Assembly: GCA_023416275.1 (NCBI GenBank)
Contig: JAEZIB010000053.1
Location: 1 to 63,207, forward strand
Length of the DNA: 63,207 bases
Source of the DNA: Bacillota bacterium
GTDB lineage: Bacteria > Bacillota > Clostridia > Acetivibrionales > DSM-1351
Direction of reading: 5' to 3'
The stretch's first letter is position 1. Each line of letters starts with the position of its first letter. The notes under the pieces were generated by a model. The model was not told the origin of the DNA. It saw only the letters and a program-made list of their open reading frames with translations, and ran no database searches. Shown piece after piece: positions 27,230 to 36,110 of the stretch. The position numbers were made by a program, and so were the translations under genes.

Positions 27230-27695
27230 TGCAGGATTGATGCAGAAAATTCATTTTTCACTCTATTACCTCTAGATGTCATTAAAAAAGGGTTTGCATA
27301 AATAAGCTCATAAATATATTATCTTTTCAATCGCAATTTCTCATTTGATTTTTATGCAGCAAAGACTTGTTTTTGAGTTTACCGTTGTTAGCATAACACT
27401 TTTTAAGACTTATTTCAATTTTTTCATAGAACTAGAAGAGATTTGAGAAGATAAAAGATTACATGATACATCGCTATTTAAAATGGTATAAAATCCTATC
27501 TTATTCTGTTATTGACGTCTATTTAGATATACTGTCAAATTATTATAAAGTTTAATGAAAAGAGAGTGACAACGGAAATGGACGATGACCCTGGGGAAGC
27601 GGATAATATTAGTAACCCTATGCTTAAAATAGGAAGAGCTAAGCTTTATATGAGTAATAGACCTAAAACTTAATCTTACAATCGTAGGCCGTGAT
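27230..27695. other. Intergenic stretch with possible leader RNA
   Basis: No convincing gene. From about 27550 to the terminator at 27696 there is a G-rich segment unlike the surrounding AT-rich DNA, containing ATGGACGATGACCCTGGGGA, a CCTAT/ATAGG hairpin and AGACC complementary to GGTCT near the terminator. A 31-codon frame (27580-27675) is open, but its ribosome binding site is poor. It may be a small RNA or an untranslated leader; no known riboswitch consensus was recognised. Confidence 0.35.
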
Positions 27696-27732
27696 GCAGT
27701 ATTTATTATACTGTATTTTTTGGTCTTTTTTT
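27696..27732 (+). terminator. Intrinsic terminator
   Basis: GCAGTAT/ATACTGT hairpin with a 5-nt loop, then a T-run broken by GGTC and a second T-run. It ends the possible leader or small RNA and precedes the small gene at 27753. Confidence 0.7.
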
Positions 27733-27752
27733 TGTTTTATAAATATGGGGGG

Positions 27753-27878
27753 ATGAACATTTTGATTACGGAAATACTATTTTTATTTATATTGATAGAA
27801 GTGACAGATAAACGAATCGAGAAAGCAATAATTCTTATAGAAAATCAAACAGAAGATTTTGTGGAAAATAAGGAATAG
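27753..27878 (+). CDS. Small membrane-associated peptide, 41 aa
   Basis: ATG preceded directly by a G-run (GGGGGG, spacing very short), encoding MNILITEILFLFILIEVTDK followed by a charged helix (RIEKAIILIENQTEDF). The first 16 residues are hydrophobic. Intrinsic terminators stand on both sides, making a self-contained small transcription unit. No family recognised; it could be a membrane-associated regulator or a toxin-like peptide, but no antitoxin is visible. Confidence 0.5.
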   Translation: MNILITEILFLFILIEVTDKRIEKAIILIENQTEDFVENKE

Positions 27879-27889
27879 TTATTACATCT

Positions 27890-27924
27890 AACTGTTCTTT
27901 AGCAGATCTAGAGAACAGTTTTTT
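27890..27924 (+). terminator. Intrinsic terminator after the small gene
   Basis: AACTGTTCT pairs with AGAACAGTT (loop 13 nt) followed by TTTT. Confidence 0.85.
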
Positions 27925-27980
27925 ATAAATTAAAACATGATTTGAAGAGTTCATTAATATTTTGACAAGTTGGAGGATAA

Positions 27981-29060
27981 ATGGAATCTCAATACAACAA
28001 AAAGAAGCAATTCATCTTAAATACTATTTATTTTTTTCTGATAGCATCTATTGCTTATGTCTTTTTTAAGTATGCGGTTTCTTTAGTAAGTCCCTTTATA
28101 TTTGCTTTTATAATTGCATATATACTAAAAAAACTAGCTAAGTTAATTTCGTCATCAACAAAAATATCTCGTAAAACTGTATCGTTTTTCCTTGTATTGA
28201 TATTTTATAGTACAATAGGTGTACTTATTTCGTTGTCAGGTGTTAAGCTTATTTCGACAGTCTCTAAAATTGTTTTGTCTTTGCCAGCAATCTATCAAAA
28301 TCAGTTGGGGCCATTTCTTATAACTACTTTTAATGGTATTGAGAAGGCTGTCCTACGTATAGATCCTGCTATTGTAGAAATATTGAACAAAGGATTTGAC
28401 CAGCTTGTCAGTTCACTAGGAGAAAATGTTACAAACATATCAATGGCAATAGTAGGGGCACTATCAAATGTAGCATCTTCGTTTCCCGTTTTTTTGATTA
28501 AAGTTCTTTTGATGATTATTTCGACATTCTTTATAGCGATTGACTTTGAAATTATATCATCGTTTATACAAAGACAGTTTTCAAAAAGGGCAAATGAAAT
28601 TATAGTTACCATAAAACAATATGTTGTGAACACACTATTGGTAGTAATTCGATCCTATGCATTAATAATGACAATTACGTTTGTGGAATTATCTATAGGA
28701 CTTTCCATCATTGGTATACCAAATGCAATATTGATTGCACTTTTTATTGCCCTATTCGATATTTTACCTGTGCTAGGAACGGGTGGAATTATGATTCCGT
28801 GGACTATTATGACTATTTTCCAAGGAGATTATCGAACATCTCTAGGATTACTTATAGTTTATATCTTTGTGACTATTATTAGAAATATTTTGGAACCTAA
28901 AATTGTTGGTGGTCAGCTTGGGATTCATCCTGTTGTTGCCTTAATGAGCATGTTTATTGGGGCCAATCTTTTAGGAGTTATAGGCTTGTTTGGATTTCCT
29001 ATTACATTATCTCTACTTAAACATCTGAATGACACTGGAACAATAAAACTATTCAAATGA
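27981..29060 (+). CDS. AI-2E family (UPF0118, YtvI-like) membrane protein
   Basis: A 359-aa polytopic membrane protein. The family pattern is seen: two N-terminal helices, an extracytoplasmic amphipathic region (about 95-160), then helices with IPNAILIALFIALFDILPV, LGTGGIMIPWTI and the C-terminal EPKIVGGQLGIHPVVALMSM. Members include Na+(Li+)/H+ antiporters, AI-2 exporters and the sporulation protein YtvI; length (B. subtilis YtvI about 370 aa) is consistent with the last. A ribosome binding site (GGAGG) precedes the ATG. It lies 95 bp before a Ca2+-type ATPase on the same strand, so an ion-homeostasis role is possible. Confidence 0.82.
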   Translation: MESQYNKKKQFILNTIYFFLIASIAYVFFKYAVSLVSPFIFAFIIAYILKKLAKLISSSTKISRKTVSFFLVLIFYSTIGVLISLSGVKLISTVSKIVLSLPAIYQNQLGPFLITTFNGIEKAVLRIDPAIVEILNKGFDQLVSSLGENVTNISMAIVGALSNVASSFPVFLIKVLLMIISTFFIAIDFEIISSFIQRQFSKRANEIIVTIKQYVVNTLLVVIRSYALIMTITFVELSIGLSIIGIPNAILIALFIALFDILPVLGTGGIMIPWTIMTIFQGDYRTSLGLLIVYIFVTIIRNILEPKIVGGQLGIHPVVALMSMFIGANLLGVIGLFGFPITLSLLKHLNDTGTIKLFK

Positions 29061-29155
29061 ATTTATCCCGACGAATTATATATATATAGAATTTGATGAC
29101 AAACTAATAAAGGATGATAACCTTATTAATCATGAGAAAGGTGATGACAAATATT

Positions 29156-31762
29156 ATGAAAGCATTTTATAGAATGCCATATAAAGATGTGATGAAACAG
29201 TGTAATAGCCAAATGACTGGTTTATCTAATGAAGAGGTAAGTAAACAACGAGAGACCTATGGAAGAAATCAACTTGAAGAAAGCAAGAGCATGTCTCCGG
29301 TTATTATTTTTCTCTCACAGTTTAAAGACTTTCTTGTTATTATACTGATGGTGGCAGCTGCTATCTCAGCCATGATGGGAAAACTGGAGAGCACAGTAGT
29401 TATTATTGCTGTACTTTTTCTTAATGCTTTGCTGGGAACGGTACAACATGTAAAGGCAGAGCAATCCTTAAAAAGCTTAAAGGCTCTTTCGGCACCAAGT
29501 TCAAAGGTGCTGCGTGATGGGTGTTTGGTCGAAATTCCTTCATCAGAAGTGGTAGTGGGTGACATTTTAATAGTTGAAGCTGGAGATTTTATCGCTGCTG
29601 ATGCACGCCTTATCGAAAGTAATAGTTTACAGGTAAGTGAAAGTGCACTAACTGGAGAATCAGTTAGTGTTGAAAAAGAAATTGAACTTATTGATAAAGA
29701 TGATGTGGCTATAGGTGATCAAGTCAATATGATTTTTTCGAGCAGTCATGTTACCTATGGTCGAGGTAAAGCTGTGGTTACTGGTGTTGGTGCAGCTACA
29801 GAAATCGGGCGTATAGCAACGCTGTTAAAAAGTGCAAAAGAAAAAGCTACGCCACTTCAGCAAAACTTAGATAATTTTGGGAAAAAGCTTGCGCTATTGA
29901 TAATTATTATTTCTAGCATAGTATTTGGCATGAGTTTGTATCGCGGTACGCCTATTATGGATTCGCTCATGTTTGCCATATCACTTGCAGTAGCGGCAAT
30001 TCCAGAAGCCCTGAGTTCAATTGTTACAATTGTTCTTGCACTAGGTACAAGAAAGTTAGCTGATGAAAATGCAATTATCCGAAAGTTACATTCTGTAGAA
30101 AGTTTAGGTAGTATATCTATAATTTGTTCTGATAAAACAGGTACATTAACACAGAATAAAATGACGGTACAAAAAATTTTCACAAACCATAAGCTAATTG
30201 ATGTTGACGCAATAGATAAAGAGAATAGCCTTCATTATAAATTGGTGCTTGCAGGACTTTTATGTAGTGACGCAATTACAACTAAAGAAAAAGAAATTGG
30301 TGACCCAACAGAGATTGCCTTAGTCGACCTTGGTGAATGCCTGCATTTAGATGAAATGATTGTTCGTGAAGTCACACCGCGTATTTCAGAATTACCTTTT
30401 GATAGCGACAGAAAGCTCATGACGACCTTGCAGCACATTGACGGTAAAGCTGTCGTTTTTACGAAGGGAGCAATGGATGTTCTTTTAAAACGTTCGACGC
30501 ATATAGAAACAGCAGAAGGGGTTCGTCCTATTTCACAAAAAGATAAAGAAATCTATAATAAAATGAACTTTGAACTGGCAAATCAAGGTTTACGTGTTTT
30601 AGCCTTTGCATGGAAAGAACTAGAGGAAGAAACTTTAACTTTTGCCCATGAAGATGAGATGATTCTCTTTGGATTAGTTGCTATGATGGATCCACCAAGG
30701 GCTGAATCAAAAGCCGCGGTAGAAAATTGTTTGGCAGCAGGTATTAAACCAATTATGATTACTGGGGATCATAAAGTGACTGCATCTTCTATAGCAAGGC
30801 AAATCGGTATTTTAAAAGAAGTGGATCAAGCAATAGAAGGAGCAGATATTGAACATCTTACTGAGGAAGAACTGATTACTTTAGTGCCTAAAATATCAGT
30901 ATATGCAAGGGTATCACCAGAACATAAGATACGTATTGTTAGTGCATGGCAAGCCCTTGGTCATGTTGTTGCTATGACTGGAGATGGTGTCAACGATGCG
31001 CCAGCTCTCAAGCGTGCGGATATCGGAATTGCCATGGGGATTACTGGGACTGAAGTGGCAAAAGATGCTGCAAGCATGGTTTTAACAGATGATAATTTCT
31101 CTACAATTGTCAAGGCTATTAACAATGGTAGAAGTATTTTTGGAAATATCAAAAATGCTATACGATTCTTGCTAGCAGGTAATACGGCAGGAATTTTAGC
31201 AGTAGTATATGCCTCAATTGTGGGATTGGCGGCACCATTTGCCCCAGTTCACTTACTTTTCATAAATCTTTTAACAGACAGTTTACCCGCCATAGCTATT
31301 GGACTTGAACCTGCTCACGGTGGGTTAATGAAAGAGAAGCCTAGAGACGCGAAAAAGCCAATTCTTGATAAGGTTTTCGGACTTCACGTGCTATTCGAAG
31401 GGACAATTATTGCTGTAGTCACTATGACTGCTTATTTTTTAGGCTATAAGAACGGCGGTCAGGGAGCGGGCATGACAATGGCCTTTGCAACATTAAGCTT
31501 ATCTCGCCTTGTTCATGGATTGAATTGTAGAAATGATGCACCACTATCTTTAAAAACATTATGGGCCAACCCGTATAGTTACTTAGCTTTGATATTAGGT
31601 GGAGGATTACTATCAGCTGTTCTATTCTTAGAACCTCTGCACAGTATCTTTGAAATAAGTATTCTAACCAGTCAACAATATATGAGTATTGTTCTTTTAT
31701 CTATAGTACCGCTTGTTGTTGTTCAGATTGCCAAACGCATAAAATGGATACTTCGTAAGTAA
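29156..31762 (+). CDS. Calcium-type P-type ATPase (P2 family)
   Basis: An 868-aa cation pump of the SERCA/PMCA-like P2 family. I choose ATG 29156 because AAAGGTGAT, complementary to the 16S 3' end, lies 10 nt upstream; ATGs at 29114, 29132 and 29144 are possible alternatives. The actuator motif is TGES, the phosphorylated Asp326 is in CSDKTGTLTQ, and the hinge is TGDGVNDAPALKRADIGIAMG. Ca2+ site II residues are readable: AAIPEALS in helix M4 (Glu) and NLLTDSLPA in M6 (Asn, Asp). It should export Ca2+ from the cytoplasm (lumen-type in eukaryotes); Mn2+ is possible. C-terminal helices are complete. Confidence 0.9.
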   Translation: MKAFYRMPYKDVMKQCNSQMTGLSNEEVSKQRETYGRNQLEESKSMSPVIIFLSQFKDFLVIILMVAAAISAMMGKLESTVVIIAVLFLNALLGTVQHVKAEQSLKSLKALSAPSSKVLRDGCLVEIPSSEVVVGDILIVEAGDFIAADARLIESNSLQVSESALTGESVSVEKEIELIDKDDVAIGDQVNMIFSSSHVTYGRGKAVVTGVGAATEIGRIATLLKSAKEKATPLQQNLDNFGKKLALLIIIISSIVFGMSLYRGTPIMDSLMFAISLAVAAIPEALSSIVTIVLALGTRKLADENAIIRKLHSVESLGSISIICSDKTGTLTQNKMTVQKIFTNHKLIDVDAIDKENSLHYKLVLAGLLCSDAITTKEKEIGDPTEIALVDLGECLHLDEMIVREVTPRISELPFDSDRKLMTTLQHIDGKAVVFTKGAMDVLLKRSTHIETAEGVRPISQKDKEIYNKMNFELANQGLRVLAFAWKELEEETLTFAHEDEMILFGLVAMMDPPRAESKAAVENCLAAGIKPIMITGDHKVTASSIARQIGILKEVDQAIEGADIEHLTEEELITLVPKISVYARVSPEHKIRIVSAWQALGHVVAMTGDGVNDAPALKRADIGIAMGITGTEVAKDAASMVLTDDNFSTIVKAINNGRSIFGNIKNAIRFLLAGNTAGILAVVYASIVGLAAPFAPVHLLFINLLTDSLPAIAIGLEPAHGGLMKEKPRDAKKPILDKVFGLHVLFEGTIIAVVTMTAYFLGYKNGGQGAGMTMAFATLSLSRLVHGLNCRNDAPLSLKTLWANPYSYLALILGGGLLSAVLFLEPLHSIFEISILTSQQYMSIVLLSIVPLVVVQIAKRIKWILRK

Positions 31763-31805
31763 TATTATTTTGGGAATCTAGATTACGTTTATATTTCAAA
31801 GATAA

Positions 31806-32381
31806 GTTGCTAAACCTATAGATGCTTATAGCAGGTTTCAAATAAAAAACAGTACTGACCTCCCATTTGTTGGAGGTGCAATTGGGTTTTTATCATATGA
31901 TTTGTGTCATCACATTGAAAAGTTACCACAAATAGCAATAATTATATGCGATAAAACTGGTAGATTATTACAGACCAGACCTACATCCTTCAATAACTTA
32001 TTCGCGACAATAATATCTACAAGCAAAATACAAATGGCAACTATAAAACCGAATTTGTTTTCTCCCAATAATATTGATAATTTTAGAAAAGGACAAGTCA
32101 TAGAATATCAATCTCCGGAGTTTAAAAATGATTTAACTTTTCAAAAAATTATCCAGTGTATTAAAGAAAACGAACCAGATAATGATAAGATCGTAATAGG
32201 TAATAGAACGTTTGAGTTTAAATTTAAACCCAATGGAAAGCATGAAGAAGAAACTCTAAAAAATAAATCATATAATATAATTGCGCAAACCTACACAATT
32301 ACTGAAAATAGGGTGTTAAGAAATATTATTTTACCCAATTGCTCACATATTCATATTTTTGCTATTACTCTAAAAAAGTAA
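31806..32381 (+). pseudogene. Chimeric ORF: pabB fragment joined to unknown sequence
   Basis: From 31806 to about 31934 the frame encodes a piece of aminodeoxychorismate synthase component I: FVGGAIGFLSYDLCH and HIEKLP match the intact pabB at 60.5 kb (FVGGAVGFLSYDLCH, YIEKLP), and the preceding residues also align (QIKNSTDLP with KIKNDTGLP). The frame then continues without a stop into about 147 residues of AT-rich, unrecognised sequence (CDKTGRLLQTRP..., ending FAITLKK). There is no plausible start or ribosome binding site; a TTG at 31902 is internal to the fragment. I read it as a recombination scar, not a working gene. The synonymous divergence suggests it is old or came from another strain. 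A strong terminator follows. Confidence 0.65.
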
Positions 32382-32410
32382 AGTAGTACAATAAGTTTTT
32401 GATAAGTTCC

Positions 32411-32462
32411 AAAATGGAGAAGAACCTACTCTCAGAATAGAGAGTAGGTTCTTCTCCATTTT
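32411..32462. terminator. 23-bp perfect hairpin terminator
   Basis: Perfect inverted repeat of 23 bp (core GAGAAGAACCTACTCTC / GAGAGTAGGTTCTTCTC) with a 6-nt loop and A/T tails at both ends, so it could act on both strands. Confidence 0.85.
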
Positions 32463-32468
32463 GACAGT

Positions 32469-32528
32469 AAAAGGGAGTTTGCAGAACTACTTGAGTTTTA
32501 TAAAGTAGTTTTTGCAAACTCCCTTTAC
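32469..32528. terminator. Second long hairpin
   Basis: AAAGGGAGTTTGCA...AACTACTT pairs with AAGTAGTT...TGCAAACTCCCTTT across an 11-nt loop, with one or two mismatches. It stands 7 bp after the previous hairpin; the two together form a double terminator or an element end. Confidence 0.7.
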
Positions 32529-32677
32529 TTTATAAAAAGTAAGATAAATTAACGATTGTTTTAGTTTGTGATTTTTTTGTCGATATTTGTCTTATAATGT
32601 TGAAAAGCATATGCTGATATGCTACAATAAATTTACTGATAATAGAACTTTATCTTTTAAATGAATGGAGTAACCTT

Positions 32678-34711
32678 ATGAAAAAAAATGTGTTAAAAAG
32701 TATTACTATAAAAGGTATTCAGATTAATAGTATTAAAACAAAATTAATCTTTATTTTTGCGGCATTATTACTTGTTTCTTCAACAGCAATAAGTATTACC
32801 GCATTATTAAATTCTGTGTCCTCACTTAGAATTGAAGCTGAGAAATCACTTTCCTCAATCTCGAAGGAGGATGCAAAATTAACTGCAAGCCGTTTAGAAA
32901 CCCTAAAAAGCTCCCTCGCAATTTTAGCACAGATGAAAGAAATCAGAAGCATGCAGTGGGAAGTACAGCTTCCAATATTAGAGGAAACTGTAAAACAAAA
33001 GATGTTTTTAGATATTGCTGTTGTGCAAATGAATGGTTCAGCTACATATACTGATGGCTCAAAAAGTGATTTGTCTGATCGAGATTACATAAAAAAGGCC
33101 CTTAGTGGAGGGACAAATGTCTCTGACGTAATAATAAGTAAGGTGACCGGTGAACCAGTTATTATGGTAGCAACCCCAATCATGGAAGATGGTGAGGTGG
33201 TAGGTGCCTTAATAGGACGTAGAGATGGTAATGCTCTGAGCCAACTTGTTAAAGATTCGGGATACGGTAAGGATGGATATGGTTATATTTTAAACGGGAA
33301 AGGTACAGTAATAGCCCATAAAGACAAAGATAAGGTGCTGAATCAATTTTCTCCCATTGAAGCAGCAAAGAAAGATAAAAGTTTAGCGCCTTTATCAAAG
33401 ATAATTGAAAAGATGATAAAGGAAAAGGACGGCGTTGGTACTTATTCGTATAATAATGTTAACTTATATGCAGGATATTCAAGCATTGAAGGCACTGATT
33501 GGATATTCGTCATTACGGCGACAAGCGATGAGGTTTTAGCTTCGATTCCTAAGCTTCAAAACAAAATACTGATGGTTGTAATATTAATATTAGCCTTAAG
33601 TATCATTATCACTTATATAATTGGTAGTAGTATTGCTAATCCGATTGTTAAGGCAGTACGAATTTCTGAGAAAATAGCAAATTTAGATATCTCATCGAAT
33701 ATTGAACAAAAGTATCTGAATAGGAAAGATGAGATAGGTATTTTATCAAGAGCACTTCAAAGTATAACCGATAGCATCAGAGGAGTTATTATTGATATCA
33801 GCAGGTCTTCTGAACAGCTAGCTGCTGCATCTGAAGAATTATCAGCAACATCTCTTCAATCATCAAGTTCTTCCCAAGAAATTTCAGCTACAATAGATGA
33901 AATAGCAAAGGGTGCTTCTGAACAGGCAAAATATACGGAGGATGGCTCTATTAAGGCGAACTTATTAGGTGATGTAATTGAAAAAGATCAAGAGTATTTG
34001 AAGAGCCTGAATGTTTCTACAGAAAAGGTAGTTGAAGTACTGAATCTTGGGCTAAAAGAGGTTGAACTCCTATCTAAAAAAACGGAAGAAAATAATGCTG
34101 CCTCTAAGCAAATCCATGACGTGATACTAAAAACAGATGAAAGCTCTAAAAAAATCGGACAAGCAAGTAATGTGATTGCTGCAATTGCAGACCAGACAAA
34201 CTTATTGGCATTAAATGCTGCTATTGAGGCTGCCAGAGCCGGTGAAGCAGGTAGAGGATTTGCAGTTGTTGCTGAAGAAATCAAAAGACTTGCAGAGCAA
34301 TCGTCAGCTTCAACTAAAGATATTGATATAATGGTTAGCGACTTACAAATGCATTCACAACAAGCAGTTAGAACTATTTCTGAAATGTCAAAAATTATAA
34401 AAGAACAATCTGATAGTGTAATTAATAACAAAAATAGTTATATTGCTATTGATGAGGCAATGAAAGAGGCAGAGGGTAAAGTCCAATTGCTTAATATGTC
34501 GGGCAAAGAAATGGACAAAATGAAAAATGAAATAGTGGATTCACTACAAAGTCTTTCGGCAATTGCTGAAGAAAATTCTGCTTCTACAGAGCAAGTAACT
34601 GCAACTATGGTAGAGCAGACATCTTCAATCGAGGAATTAGCTGAAGCAAGTGATGATTTAGCTAATCTGGCTCAGGATTTGCAGTTGCTTATTAAGAAGT
34701 TTACAATTTAA
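32678..34711 (+). CDS. Methyl-accepting chemotaxis protein with Cache sensor
   Basis: A 677-aa chemoreceptor. A first membrane helix at about 22-45, an extracellular Cache-type ligand domain (SDRDYIKKALSGG, EPVIMVATPI and GYGYILNGKGTVIAH are typical), a second helix at about 295-318, then HAMP and a long coiled-coil signalling domain. The conserved hairpin tip reads AIADQTNLLALNAAIEAARA. Adaptation segments flank it. It would sense a small molecule and signal through CheW/CheA, none of which is in the window. ATGGAGT precedes the start, and it has its own transcription unit after the double hairpin. Confidence 0.93.
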   Translation: MKKNVLKSITIKGIQINSIKTKLIFIFAALLLVSSTAISITALLNSVSSLRIEAEKSLSSISKEDAKLTASRLETLKSSLAILAQMKEIRSMQWEVQLPILEETVKQKMFLDIAVVQMNGSATYTDGSKSDLSDRDYIKKALSGGTNVSDVIISKVTGEPVIMVATPIMEDGEVVGALIGRRDGNALSQLVKDSGYGKDGYGYILNGKGTVIAHKDKDKVLNQFSPIEAAKKDKSLAPLSKIIEKMIKEKDGVGTYSYNNVNLYAGYSSIEGTDWIFVITATSDEVLASIPKLQNKILMVVILILALSIIITYIIGSSIANPIVKAVRISEKIANLDISSNIEQKYLNRKDEIGILSRALQSITDSIRGVIIDISRSSEQLAAASEELSATSLQSSSSSQEISATIDEIAKGASEQAKYTEDGSIKANLLGDVIEKDQEYLKSLNVSTEKVVEVLNLGLKEVELLSKKTEENNAASKQIHDVILKTDESSKKIGQASNVIAAIADQTNLLALNAAIEAARAGEAGRGFAVVAEEIKRLAEQSSASTKDIDIMVSDLQMHSQQAVRTISEMSKIIKEQSDSVINNKNSYIAIDEAMKEAEGKVQLLNMSGKEMDKMKNEIVDSLQSLSAIAEENSASTEQVTATMVEQTSSIEELAEASDDLANLAQDLQLLIKKFTI

Positions 34712-34840
34712 TTAAGGTAAGCTCAAATATAAAATGGACACAGTATAGTATGGCATTCATAAGTGATACTGCGAAAGTTGAGTATGTTAATAATATAGTT
34801 ATTGTTGTGATTTTAGCTCTTCATAAATCTTAATAAATTT

Positions 34841-34891
34841 CCCCTTTTTATTTCATTTTTGATTGTTATATTAAAAATGAAATAGGAGGGG
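34841..34891 (+). promoter_or_regulatory. Long hairpin burying the ribosome binding site of the RND adaptor gene
   Basis: ATTTCATTTTT (34850-34860) pairs perfectly with AAAAATGAAAT (34873-34883), and the helix continues CCCCTTTTT (34841-34849) against AGGAGGGG (34884-34891) with one bulge and two G-U pairs. The whole Shine-Dalgarno is paired, 7 nt before the ATG. Possible RNA thermometer or translational switch. Confidence 0.7.
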
Positions 34892-34898
34892 TTTTTAT

Positions 34899-36110
34899 AT
34901 GATAAAAAAGATTATATGCATTTTATTAATAACTGCGCTAACAATAAGCTTTACCGCTTGCTCAAAAAAGGAGGAAGTGGGTAAGCAGGAAAAATTTAAA
35001 TCTGTAAGAGTAACCGAGATAAAAGAGGAGAGCAATCCCCTTGCTTTAAACTATGTAGGCAGGGTGGATTCAAGTGAAACAAAAAAATATAGCTTTAAAT
35101 CAGCAGGAGAAATTGCAGCTATATATGTGGAAAAGGGGCAGCCGATAAGTAAAAATCAAAAATTGGTGCAGCAGGATACTAAAGATCTCATGTTTTCCGT
35201 TGAAGCGGCCGGGTCACAAATGGCTTCGGTACAAGCACAGTATGATAAGATTTTAAACGGTGCCGGACAGGAGGAAATAAAAAAGGTTGAGCTGAATGTA
35301 AAAAAAGCACAGGATGTCTATAACTATTCTAAAGACTTCTATGAAACAACAAAAATACTGTATGACAGTGGCGCAGCATCAATGGATGCGGTGGATAAGG
35401 CAAAGCTTGATATGGACTTAAAGTTTACCGATTTGAATCAGGCAAAAGAGATTGAGCAGGAAATTAAAAAAGGCGTACGTGAAGAGGATAAAACAAATCT
35501 TTTAAATCAGTTGGAATCAGCAAAGACAAATTATGATGCCAAAAAAAGCCTACTAGAGGATACGGAATTAAAATCTGATATAGAGGGGTATGTAGTTGAC
35601 GTACTGGTAAAACAGGGAGAGATGGTAGCTGCTGGGGCTCCTGTGCTATTGGTTAGAAGCAATAAAATGGTAGTTAATGTAGGAATCGCACAGAGAGATA
35701 TAAACAGGATTAGCATTGGCACTAAGGCAGATATTGAAATAGATAATAAGCAGATTACCGGAAAAGTGATTAAGATTGATCAGGTTCCAGACAAGCAAAC
35801 ATGGACATATAACGTTCAAATAGAAATACCAGAAGATTCTCATTATATCGGAGCTATAGCAAAGGTTGCCATTGCTGTTGAGGCTGGTCAGGGTATATGG
35901 GTTCCTATAACAAGTATTATGAGCGGTGAATATGACTATGTTTTTACTGTTATCGACGGTAAAGCATGCAGGAAGAAAATATCCATTGAAAAGACTCAGG
36001 GCAGTATGGTTATGGTTAAGGGATTGGCATCAGGGAATATGCTGGTTGTGGAGGGCATGAAGTTACTGAAGGATGGCGACAGTACAGAGATAAAAAGGGG
36101 TGACAGTTAA
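34899..36110 (+). CDS. RND efflux adaptor lipoprotein (HlyD/MFP family)
   Basis: A 403-aa adaptor subunit. Lipobox FTAC anchors Cys21 to the outer face of the membrane. Order: beta-barrel start (VTEIKEESNPLALNYVGRVD), lipoyl half (AGEIAAIYVEKGQPISKNQ), a coiled-coil hairpin (about 105-225, SQMASVQAQYDKIL to ESAKTNYDAKKSLLEDT), second lipoyl half (LKSDIEGYVVDVLVKQGEMV), then barrel and membrane-proximal domains. It partners the RND pump encoded next (stop/start overlap TAATG). In a single-membrane cell it would hold the pump without an outer-membrane channel. Its ribosome binding site is sequestered in a hairpin. Confidence 0.92.
   Translation: MIKKIICILLITALTISFTACSKKEEVGKQEKFKSVRVTEIKEESNPLALNYVGRVDSSETKKYSFKSAGEIAAIYVEKGQPISKNQKLVQQDTKDLMFSVEAAGSQMASVQAQYDKILNGAGQEEIKKVELNVKKAQDVYNYSKDFYETTKILYDSGAASMDAVDKAKLDMDLKFTDLNQAKEIEQEIKKGVREEDKTNLLNQLESAKTNYDAKKSLLEDTELKSDIEGYVVDVLVKQGEMVAAGAPVLLVRSNKMVVNVGIAQRDINRISIGTKADIEIDNKQITGKVIKIDQVPDKQTWTYNVQIEIPEDSHYIGAIAKVAIAVEAGQGIWVPITSIMSGEYDYVFTVIDGKACRKKISIEKTQGSMVMVKGLASGNMLVVEGMKLLKDGDSTEIKRGDS

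Noticed and set aside
27580..27675. 31-codon frame starting ATGGACGATGACC
   Set aside because: Poor ribosome binding site, no homology recognised and it lies in a leader-like G-rich segment; not called as a gene.
27550..27732. Known riboswitch (M-box, yybP-ykoY, NiCo, fluoride, ykkC) before ion-transport genes
   Set aside because: None of the conserved cores of those classes could be found; left as an unassigned leader.
31902..32381. Separate 159-residue gene starting at a TTG
   Set aside because: The TTG lies inside the pabB-like segment and no ribosome binding site precedes it; the homology runs upstream of it in the same frame.
34730..34790. Another copy of the CTCAAC element (GCGAAAGTTGAGTA)
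   Set aside because: Match limited to about 12 bp with no inner homology or flanking duplication.
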